A stretch of 23,212 nucleotides of DNA from an uncultured Muribaculaceae bacterium (GTDB lineage Bacteria > Bacteroidota > Bacteroidia > Bacteroidales > Muribaculaceae), in contig CAJUKF010000019.1 of the NCBI GenBank assembly GCA_910587355.1, positions 24,475-47,686 of the forward strand. The letters are read 5' to 3'. Below, in pieces: positions 8,603-16,913 of the stretch (position 1 is its first letter; each line of letters begins with the position of its first letter). Under the pieces are notes generated by a model. The model was not told where the DNA came from, searched no databases, and was given only the letters and a program-made list of their open reading frames with translations. The position numbers were made by a program, and so were the translations under genes.

Positions 8603-8625
8603 GTAAATTGTCTTGAGAGTCGGTA

Positions 8626-9963
8626 TCAGCAGACTCCAAGGCCCATCATGGCGTGAGCCACTTTCATGAAGCCGGCGATGTTTGCGCCCTTCATGTAGTT
8701 GATGTAGCCGTCTTTCTCCACACCGTAGCGCAGGCACTGCTCGTGGATATCGGTCATAATCTGATGGAGTTTCTGGTCCACTTCTTCTGCCGGCCACTGC
8801 AGATGCATGGCGTTCTGGCTCATTTCGAGGCCGGAAGTAGCCACACCGCCGGCGTTTACAGCCTTACCGGGTGCGTACACCGTGCGGCTGCTGATGAATG
8901 CGTCGATAGCCTCGGGGGTACAGCCCATGTTGGAAACTTCGGCAACCATTTCCACACCGTTGGCGATGAGAGCTTTTGCGTCGTCGCCGTTAAGCTCGTT
9001 CTGAGTGGCGCACGGAAGTGCGATATCCACTTTCTGCTCCCATGGTTTGCGGCCTGCATAGAATACAGCGCCGGGGAAGCGTTCGGCATAGGGTGCTACA
9101 ATATCGTTGCCGGAAGCGCGGAGTTCAAGCATGTAGTCGATTTTTTCAGTATTGAGACCTTCTGCGTCGTAGATATAGCCATCAGGGCCGGAGATTGTCA
9201 CCACCTTTGCTCCGAGTTCAGTAGCTTTGAGAGCTGCGCCCCATGCTACGTTGCCGAAACCGGAAATAGCGATTATCTTGCCTTTGATGTCGTCGTTGCG
9301 CTGCTTGAGCATATTCTGCACGAAGTAAAGAGCGCCGAAACCGGTTGCTTCGGGACGGATACGGCTGCCGCCGAATTCGAGGGCTTTGCCAGTGAATGTG
9401 CCGTCATGCTGGTTCACAAGACGTTTGTACATGCCGTACATATAACCGACCTCGCGGCCGCCTACGCCGATATCGCCGGCGGGTACGTCGCGGTCAGGTC
9501 CGAGGTTTTTCCAAAGACCGAGCATGAAAGCCTGGCAGAAACGCATGATTTCACGGTCGCTTTTGCCGCGGGGTGAGAAATCGCTGCCTCCTTTGGCACC
9601 TCCCATGGGGAGGGTGGTGAGAGCATTTTTGAAGGTCTGCTCGAAGCCGAGGAATTTAAGAATTGAGAGGTTTACTGATGCATGGAAGCGGATACCTCCC
9701 TTGTACGGGCCAATGGCGTTGTTGAACTGTACGCGATAGCCGATGTTATTCTGAACTTCGCCCTTGTCGTCAATCCATGTTACACGGAAGGTGACAATAC
9801 GGTCGGGCTCTACCATGCGCTCTATGATTTTGTTGCGCTCGAATTCGGGATGCTGGTTGTATACCTCTTCTACCGACATCAGCACTTCGCGCACTGCCTG
9901 AAGATACTCTTTCTCGCCCGGGTGCTTGGCCTCAAGGGCGGACATGATACTGTTGATATCCAT
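8626..9963 (-). CDS. gdhA: NADP-type glutamate dehydrogenase
   Basis: The 445-residue protein matches the hexameric small-subunit class of glutamate dehydrogenases. It interconverts 2-oxoglutarate plus ammonium with glutamate in the cytosol and is a main ammonium-assimilation enzyme in Bacteroidales. Landmarks are GPYKGGIRFH, the catalytic lysine segment PMGGAKGGSDF, PAGDIGVGGREVGYM, the Rossmann motif SGFGNVAWGAA, PCATQNELNG and NAGGVATSGLEMSQN. NADP rather than NAD preference is inferred from overall similarity to the biosynthetic form; the sequence alone does not prove it. The gene has its own promoter, a leader with a hairpin and a downstream terminator, so it appears monocistronic. Confidence 0.96.
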   Translation of the reverse strand: MDINSIMSALEAKHPGEKEYLQAVREVLMSVEEVYNQHPEFERNKIIERMVEPDRIVTFRVTWIDDKGEVQNNIGYRVQFNNAIGPYKGGIRFHASVNLSILKFLGFEQTFKNALTTLPMGGAKGGSDFSPRGKSDREIMRFCQAFMLGLWKNLGPDRDVPAGDIGVGGREVGYMYGMYKRLVNQHDGTFTGKALEFGGSRIRPEATGFGALYFVQNMLKQRNDDIKGKIIAISGFGNVAWGAALKATELGAKVVTISGPDGYIYDAEGLNTEKIDYMLELRASGNDIVAPYAERFPGAVFYAGRKPWEQKVDIALPCATQNELNGDDAKALIANGVEMVAEVSNMGCTPEAIDAFISSRTVYAPGKAVNAGGVATSGLEMSQNAMHLQWPAEEVDQKLHQIMTDIHEQCLRYGVEKDGYINYMKGANIAGFMKVAHAMMGLGVC

Positions 9964-9981
9964 GATTTTTAGTTTTAAGGA

Positions 9982-10002
9982 ACAAGGCGTCTGAAGCCTT
10001 GT
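9982..10002 (-). promoter_or_regulatory. Stem-loop in the gdhA leader
   Basis: The minus strand reads ACAAGGC-TTCAGAC-GCCTTGT, a perfect seven-pair stem with a seven-base loop. It lies between the predicted transcription start (about 10019) and the gdhA ATG at 9963. It has no T run and sits upstream of the start, so it looks like a leader element, not a terminator. A regulatory role is only inferred from its position. Confidence 0.4.
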
Positions 10003-10022
10003 CGATTTTTGGTTAACTATGG

Positions 10023-10053
10023 CAAAGGTAATAACAAAAAAATTATATGCAAC
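10023..10053 (-). promoter_or_regulatory. Promoter of gdhA
   Basis: On the minus strand GTTG (10050-10053) is followed by a 19-base spacer and TACCTTTG (10023-10030), a full match to TAnnTTTG. A leader of about 55 bases results. Confidence 0.6.
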
Positions 10054-10210
10054 AAAAATTTAAGTAAAATTTTCAGAAACGACAGCCCTCTCGAATTGCA
10101 TTTGGATGCTTAATCCGCGCAAAACTCGCCAAAAGACATCAAACCGGCCTTAACAGCGTCAAACTTTTGGCTACTTCCCCGTTTTCGCCTATTTATTGAC
10201 AGCTGAAAAA

Positions 10211-10873
10211 TTATTCGTCCGGGTCAAAAACATAAGTGAATTCTTTTATCACAGGAATGTTGAAAAATCCACGTTGAACAGTAACAACATATGTACTGCC
10301 AATTTGAGCATATTTGTAGAAGTTTGAGTAAACCCGGATTTCGGGGTCCGGATATTTCCCGTTTTCGATGTGAAAAACCACAACATAATCTGGTTCGTAT
10401 CGGGATGAGCTATAATGTCTCTCAATAACTTTGGCATATTCATAATGCTCTTTATATGGAGCAGGTAAATAGTAATTGGCCATTTTAAAACACCCGATAA
10501 GTATGGGACTTATAAAAAGAGCTCCGACTGTAGGCATCCAAATTAAGGAAAGGCTATATTTCCACTGAATAAAATCCTTGTAATTAATTTCATCGGAATG
10601 AAGTATGTGATGACGGAACAGCAGAAATAAGCCGACTATAAAGCCTGTGATTGGAAAAGAAATATACCATTGTGTAAAGTCGTAGAGTGTTCGGTCAGAA
10701 ACTTTGAATGCTATGGATATCACAATGCTGAGTACTATGCCTGGCAGAATAAGGTATACGAATACAGCGAATTTGAGACTCCAATTGTCTTTCCTATGTT
10801 TTCTCGGCTTTTTTGGAGTGCGCTTATTTTTCGTTACAAAGTAGTCGATTTCGGATTTATTCTCGATTTTCAT
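10211..10873 (-). CDS. Membrane protein of unknown function
   Basis: The 220-residue protein has a basic N-terminal stretch (about 15-28, KNKRTPKKPRKHRKD). Three likely membrane helices follow at about 34-57, 68-88 and 107-128. A soluble C-terminal domain of about 85 residues begins near YEYAKVIERHYSSS and ends in VIKEFTYVFDPDE. The C-terminal pattern, with alternating beta-strands and a GSTYVVTVQRGF segment, loosely recalls DUF3592-like or small membrane accessory proteins, but I do not recognise the family. Its start overlaps the end of the upstream gene by 17 bases, so the two are surely cotranscribed and translationally coupled. Both are AT-rich compared with their neighbours, which suggests transfer. 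Confidence 0.75.
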   Translation of the reverse strand: MKIENKSEIDYFVTKNKRTPKKPRKHRKDNWSLKFAVFVYLILPGIVLSIVISIAFKVSDRTLYDFTQWYISFPITGFIVGLFLLFRHHILHSDEINYKDFIQWKYSLSLIWMPTVGALFISPILIGCFKMANYYLPAPYKEHYEYAKVIERHYSSSRYEPDYVVVFHIENGKYPDPEIRVYSNFYKYAQIGSTYVVTVQRGFFNIPVIKEFTYVFDPDE

Positions 10874-11756
10874 CTAAAACGAAATAAAATAGGTAACCGG
10901 CATCATCGGGATAGTTGTTTATGAAATCAGTTGTTCCACGATAGCTCCGTGCGGCATAATCGAAGTCGGATTCGCCCATTCGGGTGCAATACCAGCAGTC
11001 GGAAGTCGCTTCGATTTTTCCGCCTTTCAACATATATACATCTCCTGCGAGAATCGGTTTAGCAGATTGATAACATTCTTCGACTATTTTTAGAGCTTCA
11101 TCCTTGGGGTATGCATATCCGTTGACTCCATGTTCTTCAAGTGAGTATTTGTCTTGCGATGGAAATTGATATGTTTGCGGAGAGCCCGACTTAGTTATGG
11201 CGTTTTCGCGAAAACCTTTTAGACGATTGTTCAATATACTGCAGATGTCTTCCGCTTTAATTGTCATTTTTGTAGCGTTTATATTCGCTATAGAACCGGT
11301 TATTCTGAAATTGATGTTCATCAATTTACGCTTGATGTCGGATGCCTTTTCTCGTTCTTGTTTCATAGCTTCAGACTTATAATCAACGGCAATATATTCT
11401 GCGGAGCTGACTTTTGACACATGGAACATTTTTACATCGTTGAAATAAATGGTCTGATATGTGTATTTGAAAGGCTGGTAGAAATCTACTCTATCGTTAT
11501 GAATTATTATATAAGGTGTATGCAGAACTCTGTGGAGAATAGGGCCGAGAAGTATAATCGCTCCTCCGCCGATGCCAAAAATAACTCCAAACCAACCCAT
11601 GAGTCTTCCGGTTGAATCTGGATTGTCGGATTTGGTCAGAATGGTACACAGCAATCCAAAAAGTAGACCACCAACAGCTAATGGCAAGATTTTCCATATG
11701 CTCTGGTAGATTTTTATTTTTTCGCCGTTGCGTTGTTCGTCAGAGTATCTTGACAT
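10857..11756 (-). CDS. Membrane protein with C-terminal Imm40-like domain
   Basis: The protein has 299 residues. Two helices at about 19-41 and 53-74 are followed by a PH-like beta segment (PYIIIHNDRVDFYQPF, then IYFNDVKMF) that resembles STM3941-type proteins. From about residue 200 a separate domain begins: SLEEHGVNGYAYPKDEALKI, then KPILAGDVYMLKGGKIE, then WYCTRMGESDFDYAARS and FINNYPDDAGYLFYFV. The run of 'GVN..A', 'I.AGDVY', 'WYC....GES' and a final beta-strand resembles the polymorphic-toxin immunity family Imm40 as I remember it. If so, this is a membrane-tethered immunity-like protein. No toxin is visible nearby. It overlaps the downstream gene by 17 bases. The domain assignment is tentative; the gene call is firm. 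Confidence 0.7.
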   Translation of the reverse strand: MSRYSDEQRNGEKIKIYQSIWKILPLAVGGLLFGLLCTILTKSDNPDSTGRLMGWFGVIFGIGGGAIILLGPILHRVLHTPYIIIHNDRVDFYQPFKYTYQTIYFNDVKMFHVSKVSSAEYIAVDYKSEAMKQEREKASDIKRKLMNINFRITGSIANINATKMTIKAEDICSILNNRLKGFRENAITKSGSPQTYQFPSQDKYSLEEHGVNGYAYPKDEALKIVEECYQSAKPILAGDVYMLKGGKIEATSDCWYCTRMGESDFDYAARSYRGTTDFINNYPDDAGYLFYFVLDENRE

Positions 11757-11794
11757 ATTTACGTTTACTCCAGTGTATTAAATATACTTTTTGG

Positions 11795-11802
11795 CAAATA
11801 TA
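11795..11802 (-). promoter_or_regulatory. -7 promoter element of the AT-rich gene pair
   Basis: The minus strand reads TATATTTG, a full match to TAnnTTTG, with TTTT about 19 bases upstream. It predicts a leader of about 35 bases before ATG 11756 and gives the pair its own promoter, separate from the btu genes upstream. Confidence 0.55.
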
Positions 11803-11844
11803 GCAAAAATTCGGATAGAAAAAATCTGCAGACGGCAAAAATCT

Positions 11845-12609
11845 TCACTTTCTGTCTTTCAGCATGATTGTGCCTGAAGTTGCATTGAAGTGAACAGTGT
11901 CATTTCGGAACAACAGCTCTATATATCCGCTGCGGCGCATTTCGTCGGCCGGGAGATGACGCAGACGAGGGGAGTCGAGCAGTGCTATGTCGTCGCAGAG
12001 CTGCATGGCGATGTCGAGTTCATGGGTGGAGAAAAGCACGCATTTCTTTTCTTTGTGAGCCAGATTGCACAGAAGGGCAACTAGTTCGAAGCGGCTCGGC
12101 ATGTCGAGAAAAGAAGTCGGTTCGTCGAGTATTATTGTCGGAGTGTTCTGAGCCAGTGCCCGCGCTATCATTATTCGCTGACACTCGCCGTCGCTCATTG
12201 TATCCATGGTACGGTGCGCATAGCCTTCCATGTCGGTGGATGCAAGTGCATGAGCAACAGCCTCTTTGTCAATGTCCTGCATACGTCCAATCCAATTGGT
12301 ATACGGTGCACGTCCCATTGCCACGACATCTTCGCAGCGCAGCGAGGCTATTCGTGTGCGTTCGGTGTTTACGAATGCAACCGTACGCGCGAGTTGTTGC
12401 GGTTTCATCTGCGACAACGACCGCCCGTCAAGAAGTATTTCGCCTGTATAGTGCCGGTTTATGCCTGCAATGGCACGGAGAAGTGTTGATTTGCCCGACC
12501 CGTTGCGGCCGATTAGCGCGGTGAGCCTGCCGTTGTCGACAGCGACATTTACGTCGCGCAGCAGTGTGCGTTCGCCATAGCCTGTCGAGAAGTCGCGTAG
12601 TTCAATCAT
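11845..12609 (-). CDS. btuD: ABC transporter ATP-binding protein, BtuD/FecE type
   Basis: The 254-residue cytosolic ATPase would power the adjacent permease. Walker A is GRNGSGKST (34-42). The Q-loop position reads VNTERT (80-85), with no glutamine, a form I recall as common in Bacteroidetes B12/iron-type ATPases. The signature is MSDGE (138-142), Walker B is TIILDEP (158-164) with D-loop residues L168-D169, and the switch histidine is H196 in FSTHE. The motif MGRAPYTNW is typical for siderophore/B12 importers. It starts six bases after the permease stop, so the two are in one operon. B12 as substrate is inferred from the neighbouring BtuG-like gene and riboswitch; an iron or haem complex is the alternative. 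Confidence 0.85.
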   Translation of the reverse strand: MIELRDFSTGYGERTLLRDVNVAVDNGRLTALIGRNGSGKSTLLRAIAGINRHYTGEILLDGRSLSQMKPQQLARTVAFVNTERTRIASLRCEDVVAMGRAPYTNWIGRMQDIDKEAVAHALASTDMEGYAHRTMDTMSDGECQRIMIARALAQNTPTIILDEPTSFLDMPSRFELVALLCNLAHKEKKCVLFSTHELDIAMQLCDDIALLDSPRLRHLPADEMRRSGYIELLFRNDTVHFNATSGTIMLKDRK

Positions 12610-12615
12610 GATTTT

Positions 12616-13584
12616 TTATTTGTTGCGCAGCACAATCCACACTACGATTGGTATACCTAGCAGAGCGGTTATGGCGTTGATTGGCAGGGTGAATAATTTG
12701 GATATGATGTCGCAGACAATGAGGATTGACGCGCCGGTGAGCACTGTGCCTGGGACAAGAACACGGTGGTCGCTGTTGCCGAACAGCATACGGGTTATAT
12801 GCGGCATGGCAAGACCTATAAATCCTATAGGACCGCAGAATGCCGTGACGGTGCCTGCGAGAAGGGTGGTGGAGACGAAGAGGATTGTGCGGCAACGCCT
12901 TATGTCGAGCCCCATTGTAACGGCATACTCCTCTCCGAAGAGAAGCATATTGAGCGGTTTGATTGCCACTACGGCAAGCAGGAGTCCGGCGAGAACTGCC
13001 GGAATGAGTATCAACAATTGTGAGCCGGTGACATCGCCGAGCGAGCCCATTGTCCAGATAACAAACGATTTAAGAGCATCTTCGCGGCTGATATACTGCA
13101 ATATCTGTACGATTGCACTAACTCCTGACGAGAACATCATGCCGAGAATCAGAATCACCATTATATCCTTGATGCGGTGTCCGATAGCTCCGATGATGAG
13201 CAGTACGGCTCCGGCACCAATCCATGCGGCTCCTGCCACACCGAGCGAAGAGCCTATGCCGGTGAGCATTACCAGCGCCACGCCGAGGCTTGCACCGGAA
13301 CTGATTCCGAGCACATATGGGCCCGCAAGTGGGTTGCGGAAAAGCGTTTGCATCTGCAGACCGCTGACTGATAATGCAGCCCCGGCGAGAAGAGCCACTA
13401 TGGCTTTGATGAGACGTATGTTGATAATGATTTTGGCTGTGGCTGCCGGGCATTCGCCTCCGGTAAGAGCTGCCCATACCTCGCGCAAGGGTATGGATAC
13501 GGAGCCTACCGACAAATCGATGCAGAAAAGCAACGCTGTCAGTGCCGTGAGCAGTATGAAAAGCATTGAGGTGCGCGTTCTCAT
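12616..13584 (-). CDS. btuC: ABC transporter permease, BtuC/FecCD family
   Basis: The 322-residue inner-membrane permease has about nine or ten helices. Family motifs are LLAGAALSVSGLQMQTLFRN followed by PLAGPYVLGISSGASLG near residues 60-100, the loop GPIGFIGLAMPHITR near 260-275 that contacts the ATPase, and TALLGIPIVVWIV at the C-terminus. The region around KDIMVILILGMMFSSG is also typical. It forms a dimer with two BtuD subunits and takes substrate from the binding protein encoded just upstream (28-base gap). FecCD members carry either B12 or iron chelates; context favours B12. Confidence 0.88.
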   Translation of the reverse strand: MRTRTSMLFILLTALTALLFCIDLSVGSVSIPLREVWAALTGGECPAATAKIIINIRLIKAIVALLAGAALSVSGLQMQTLFRNPLAGPYVLGISSGASLGVALVMLTGIGSSLGVAGAAWIGAGAVLLIIGAIGHRIKDIMVILILGMMFSSGVSAIVQILQYISREDALKSFVIWTMGSLGDVTGSQLLILIPAVLAGLLLAVVAIKPLNMLLFGEEYAVTMGLDIRRCRTILFVSTTLLAGTVTAFCGPIGFIGLAMPHITRMLFGNSDHRVLVPGTVLTGASILIVCDIISKLFTLPINAITALLGIPIVVWIVLRNK

Positions 13585-13612
13585 GTTGTCTGATTCAATT
13601 CGGTAACGGCGT

Positions 13613-14746
13613 TTATTTCAGCTGTTTGTGATATACAAAATCTTCGCTGACAAGTTCAGGATGAAAAATCTTGATTAAATCGCGCAGCATGAGGTCGGGG
13701 TGCACGATGCCGGATTCGTAGTAATCATTTCCTCCGTCGGGTGTCGAGCGCAGATTGTTGTTGAAAATCAGTTCGTTGACAAAAGGAGGCGTATCGGTGA
13801 ATTTAGGCACCATTTTCATAACATCGTCAAGTGAGCCGGCCATGCCCGGATAGAGCCATATGTCGGCATCCGAGGCAAGCATATATGCCTCCTCAAGGTC
13901 GATTCCCACAGATGTGTTGCCGTTGTTTTTGTCATATAGGAATTTACCTCCGGCATCCTCAATCAGACGGACAGCATAACTCTTGGACGAAGGCATATAC
14001 CAGATGTCGTTATAAGGAGTGTTAATCATCACTTTCGGAGTCGGAAGATTTGCTTTGCTAACCTTCTGTTTCAGAGTATGGTAATTCTGTGGAATGTGAG
14101 AAAACACATCCTCTCCCAGGGGTCTTTGTCCGATGATTTCCGCCAGCGCAACAAGCCATTCGGCTTTGCCGAGAGGCGACTCTTCGAGATAGTCGGCAAC
14201 GTACATATAGGGGATGCTGAGTTCTTTAAGTTTGGCAGTCATAGGGCTTTCGCCGTTGACACCGTAAATCAGCACGAGGTCGGGCGAGAGCGAAAGGATG
14301 AGCTCGTAGTTTACATTTCCGTCGTAACCTACATCGGCAATGCTGTCGCGACGAGCCTGTATATCGCTGTTTGATATGAATTTAAGTCCCGAAACCCCAA
14401 CGATGCAATCCGTGGCTCCGAGTGCGTCGAGCATGGCGATATGTGATGATGACATAGTGACAATTCGCCGAGCCTCGCCGTCGAGCACGCAGCCCTCGAA
14501 ACCGTCGGGAGCAGCCTCGCTGTTACGTGCTATGAAGAGGCGCGTCGAAACACTGTCGGCACCCTGCCAGGGGTTTCTGACTGTGATAATTGAGCTTTCT
14601 TTGCCTTCGGCGCCTTTTATGTCAAATCCCGATGCATATTCCGGTGAATACAGCGGTATGCTGTACTCGTCGGCGGACGTTTCACCGTGTCCGCAGGATG
14701 TCAGAGCGAGGATTAGAAATGAAATCAGGGCTGTATATATTCGCAT
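13613..14746 (-). CDS. btuF: Periplasmic-binding lipoprotein, BtuF/FecB type
   Basis: The 377-residue protein has a lipoprotein signal, MRIYTALISFLILALTSC, with lipobox LTSC and C18 as the lipidated residue. The body matches the class III helical-backbone binding proteins (PF01497): RRIVTMSSSHIAMLDALGA starts the first lobe, VNYELILSLSPDLVLIYG ends it, and a long backbone helix connects to the second lobe (VMINTPYNDIWYMPS and DADIWLYPG). It is anchored by lipid, probably at the inner membrane facing the periplasm, and delivers substrate to BtuCD. It is the first gene of a btuF-btuC-btuD operon and diverges from the TonB receptor with 93 bases between starts. Confidence 0.85.
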   Translation of the reverse strand: MRIYTALISFLILALTSCGHGETSADEYSIPLYSPEYASGFDIKGAEGKESSIITVRNPWQGADSVSTRLFIARNSEAAPDGFEGCVLDGEARRIVTMSSSHIAMLDALGATDCIVGVSGLKFISNSDIQARRDSIADVGYDGNVNYELILSLSPDLVLIYGVNGESPMTAKLKELSIPYMYVADYLEESPLGKAEWLVALAEIIGQRPLGEDVFSHIPQNYHTLKQKVSKANLPTPKVMINTPYNDIWYMPSSKSYAVRLIEDAGGKFLYDKNNGNTSVGIDLEEAYMLASDADIWLYPGMAGSLDDVMKMVPKFTDTPPFVNELIFNNNLRSTPDGGNDYYESGIVHPDLMLRDLIKIFHPELVSEDFVYHKQLK

Positions 14747-14769
14747 GTTATATTTCTCGGATTATGATA

Positions 14770-14777
14770 CAAAATTA
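14770..14777 (-). promoter_or_regulatory. -7 element of the btuFCD operon
   Basis: The minus strand reads TAATTTTG, matching TAnnTTTG, 23 bases before the btuF ATG. It lies only 24 bases from the plus-strand -7 element of the receptor gene, so the two promoters are back to back and their upstream regions overlap. Confidence 0.55.
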
Positions 14778-14801
14778 CACAAAAAATCGCTATTTTTTGA
14801 C

Positions 14802-14809
14802 TAACTTTG
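14802..14809 (+). promoter_or_regulatory. -7 element of the TonB receptor gene
   Basis: The sequence TAACTTTG matches TAnnTTTG and lies 30 bases before the ATG at 14840. The implied leader of about 25 bases is far too short for a cobalamin riboswitch. Confidence 0.55.
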
Positions 14810-14839
14810 CAAGTAATTTGAATAATATAAGAAGTCAAA

Positions 14840-16813
14840 ATGATTTTTGGGAAAACTACCGGGAGTTTGAGGCTGTTAGCTGCTGTGTTCCTGTCAATTA
14901 TATGCATTTTTTCAGCCGGTGCCGAGGAGGATGAAGAAGCGGACACAATCTATATGCTGAAGGATGTGGAAGTGACAGCCGCACGGCGCCCCCTCGCTAC
15001 AGTACAGACTATCTCCGGAAAGGATTTACAGGCCCTGTCGACCACATCGATAGCCGATGCCCTCAAGTATTTTGCAGGAGTGCAGATTAAGGATATGGGA
15101 GGTCTGGGAGGTCTCAAGACAATTAATGTGCGTTCGCTTGGTGCACAGCATGTCGGCGTGTATATCGACGGGATTCGTATCACCAACGCTCAGAACGGTA
15201 CCGTCGACCTCGGCAAATACTCGCTGTCAACGCTTGAATCCGTTTCTCTGTTCAATGCCAATAAGTTAGAGACTTGTCAGTCGGCATCAGAGTATGCTTC
15301 GGGTGCTACGGTATATCTTAAAACGCGTCGTCCGAGAACTGATTCCATATCTGTACTCGGAGGCATTGGTTCGTTTCATACTTACAGAGGCCGTTTAAAC
15401 GCGCAGTATGTGCGCAACGGCTGGTCGGCGTTTATCGACGGCGAATATCTCAATTCAAAAGGCGACTATCCGTTCAGATATAAGTCTGAGTATGAGGATA
15501 CTGTGGGCCGCAGACGCAATTCCGACATACGTTTTACGCGTATAGAGGGTGCCGTTTTCAAAGGAGGATTTTCATCGCACATCTACGCCTATGTGTCAGA
15601 GCGCGGCTGTCCCGGCGGTATAGTCAGGCGACTCTCGGACAAATACATAAATGTAGGCCGTGAATGGGACACAGACCTTTTTGTGCAGGGCTCTTACAGA
15701 CACACCTTCTCGCGGCGGCACAGCATGAAGTTCAATATGAAATACGCTCACGAATATCTTCGCTATAACACTGATTATCCGGATAATACGACAATGGCGC
15801 GCTATGACAACCATTACCGTCAGAACGATGCCTATGCTTCGGCGGCATATTCATATACGTTGCCCGACTGGCTGTCGGTGAATGTGAGCTACGACGCACG
15901 TATGTCGTGGCTGAGCGCGGATTTGAAGCGGTTCAGCACCGTGCGTCGTCTTGACCAGAAAGCCGTCGTGGCCGTACAGACAAGCTACAAAGGTCTCCGT
16001 GTTGCGGCCTCCGCTCTTTATCAGCATTACCGCGACCATACGTTTACTCAAGCTGGGGCGGCCGAACCGCTGTCGAAGGTCACGCCCTCGCTATCACTCG
16101 GTTACAGTTTCTTCGGAGTGCAGCTGCGGGCATGGTATAAGCGTATTTTTCGTGTACCTACCCTCAACGACTTTTACTATACTCAGACCGGAAACCGCTG
16201 GCTAAAGCCCGAATACACAAAGCAATGGAACTTCGGCGGACAGTATGATTTCACTCCGGCAGGACAATGGGGAGCGAGCGTGCAGGCCGATTTCTATATA
16301 AACCATATCACCGACCGCATAGTCTGTCTGCCGCTGAAAGGCACTTATTCATGGTCGATGCTAAACTACGGCAAAACATACTGCCGTGGACTGAATTCCA
16401 CAGTTTCAGGACGTTATACTCCCGGAGAATGGAACTTCTCGCTTCTGTGCTCGTTCACATGGCAGCGGGACCTCAACCGCACAGACCCTGCCGATGAAGA
16501 CTCTTATGACAAGCCTATATGCTATTCGCCGACATTCTCATGCGGTGTGACAGGCATCGCGCAGTGGCGCTCATATTCCCTTACGGTATCCAATCTCCAT
16601 GTATCCAAGCGTATGTGGTCGTATGCCGACCCTGCCGATATGCTGAAGCCTTATAACAACGTCGACCTTAAGCTTTCGGGTTCGTGGCGTATGCTGTCGG
16701 CATCTTTTGAGGTCAATGACCTCTTTGACGTCCAGTATGAGCATGTTCCGCGTTATCCTATGCCCGGGCGTAATTTCAAATTCACCCTTTCGTACAATAT
16801 CGGTTTCAGATAA
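14840..16813 (+). CDS. btuB: TonB-dependent outer-membrane receptor, BtuB-like
   Basis: The 657-residue protein has a signal peptide (about residues 1-28) and a likely TonB box with linker, DTIYMLKDVEVTA. The plug domain holds VQTISGKDLQALSTTSIADA, then the typical GVYIDGIRITNAQNGTVDL and LESVSLFNA. A beta-barrel of about 500 residues ends in FKFTLSYNIGFR. The length is close to BtuB of Bacteroides and much shorter than SusC-type receptors. It imports a large substrate across the outer membrane with TonB energy. B12 is inferred from the divergent btuFCD genes and the BtuG-like gene next door; siderophore or haem import cannot be excluded. It diverges from btuF and converges with the propeller gene. 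Confidence 0.87.
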   Translation: MIFGKTTGSLRLLAAVFLSIICIFSAGAEEDEEADTIYMLKDVEVTAARRPLATVQTISGKDLQALSTTSIADALKYFAGVQIKDMGGLGGLKTINVRSLGAQHVGVYIDGIRITNAQNGTVDLGKYSLSTLESVSLFNANKLETCQSASEYASGATVYLKTRRPRTDSISVLGGIGSFHTYRGRLNAQYVRNGWSAFIDGEYLNSKGDYPFRYKSEYEDTVGRRRNSDIRFTRIEGAVFKGGFSSHIYAYVSERGCPGGIVRRLSDKYINVGREWDTDLFVQGSYRHTFSRRHSMKFNMKYAHEYLRYNTDYPDNTTMARYDNHYRQNDAYASAAYSYTLPDWLSVNVSYDARMSWLSADLKRFSTVRRLDQKAVVAVQTSYKGLRVAASALYQHYRDHTFTQAGAAEPLSKVTPSLSLGYSFFGVQLRAWYKRIFRVPTLNDFYYTQTGNRWLKPEYTKQWNFGGQYDFTPAGQWGASVQADFYINHITDRIVCLPLKGTYSWSMLNYGKTYCRGLNSTVSGRYTPGEWNFSLLCSFTWQRDLNRTDPADEDSYDKPICYSPTFSCGVTGIAQWRSYSLTVSNLHVSKRMWSYADPADMLKPYNNVDLKLSGSWRMLSASFEVNDLFDVQYEHVPRYPMPGRNFKFTLSYNIGFR

Positions 16814-16825
16814 GGGAGCGGAGCA

Positions 16826-16870
16826 GATAAAAATATCGGCGGCCTGACATCTCGCGATGGCAGGCCGCCG
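16826..16870 (-). terminator. Terminator between the convergent receptor and propeller genes
   Basis: A perfect ten-pair stem (CGGCGGCCTG / CAGGCCGCCG, 16837-16870) with an inner CATC/GATG mini-stem is followed on the minus strand by ATATTTTTATC. It best serves the minus-strand propeller gene, 44 bases after its stop. The plus-strand side lacks a T run, but the strong hairpin could also slow receptor-gene transcripts. Confidence 0.8.
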
Positions 16871-16913
16871 TACCGTTCAAGGGTATTTTATAGCAGAAAA
16901 ATATTGATGATGT

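Noticed and set aside
8653..9576. A 307-codon open frame on the plus strand
   Set aside because: It lies wholly antisense to gdhA, whose protein is clearly conserved; the frame is cysteine- and histidine-rich without family motifs and is a codon-bias shadow.
10074..10210. Possible tRNA or small RNA between gdhA and the unknown membrane genes
   Set aside because: No cloverleaf, T-loop consensus or strong stem was found.
12608..13606. A 332-codon open frame on the plus strand
   Set aside because: It is antisense to the well-supported FecCD permease. Its product is an unstructured mix rich in Arg, Ser and Pro with no recognisable domain.
11845..14746. Iron or haem importer as the function of the ABC genes
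   Set aside because: Family motifs alone allow it, but the adjacent BtuG-like gene, BtuB-sized receptor and cobalamin riboswitch favour B12; kept as an alternative, not as the call.
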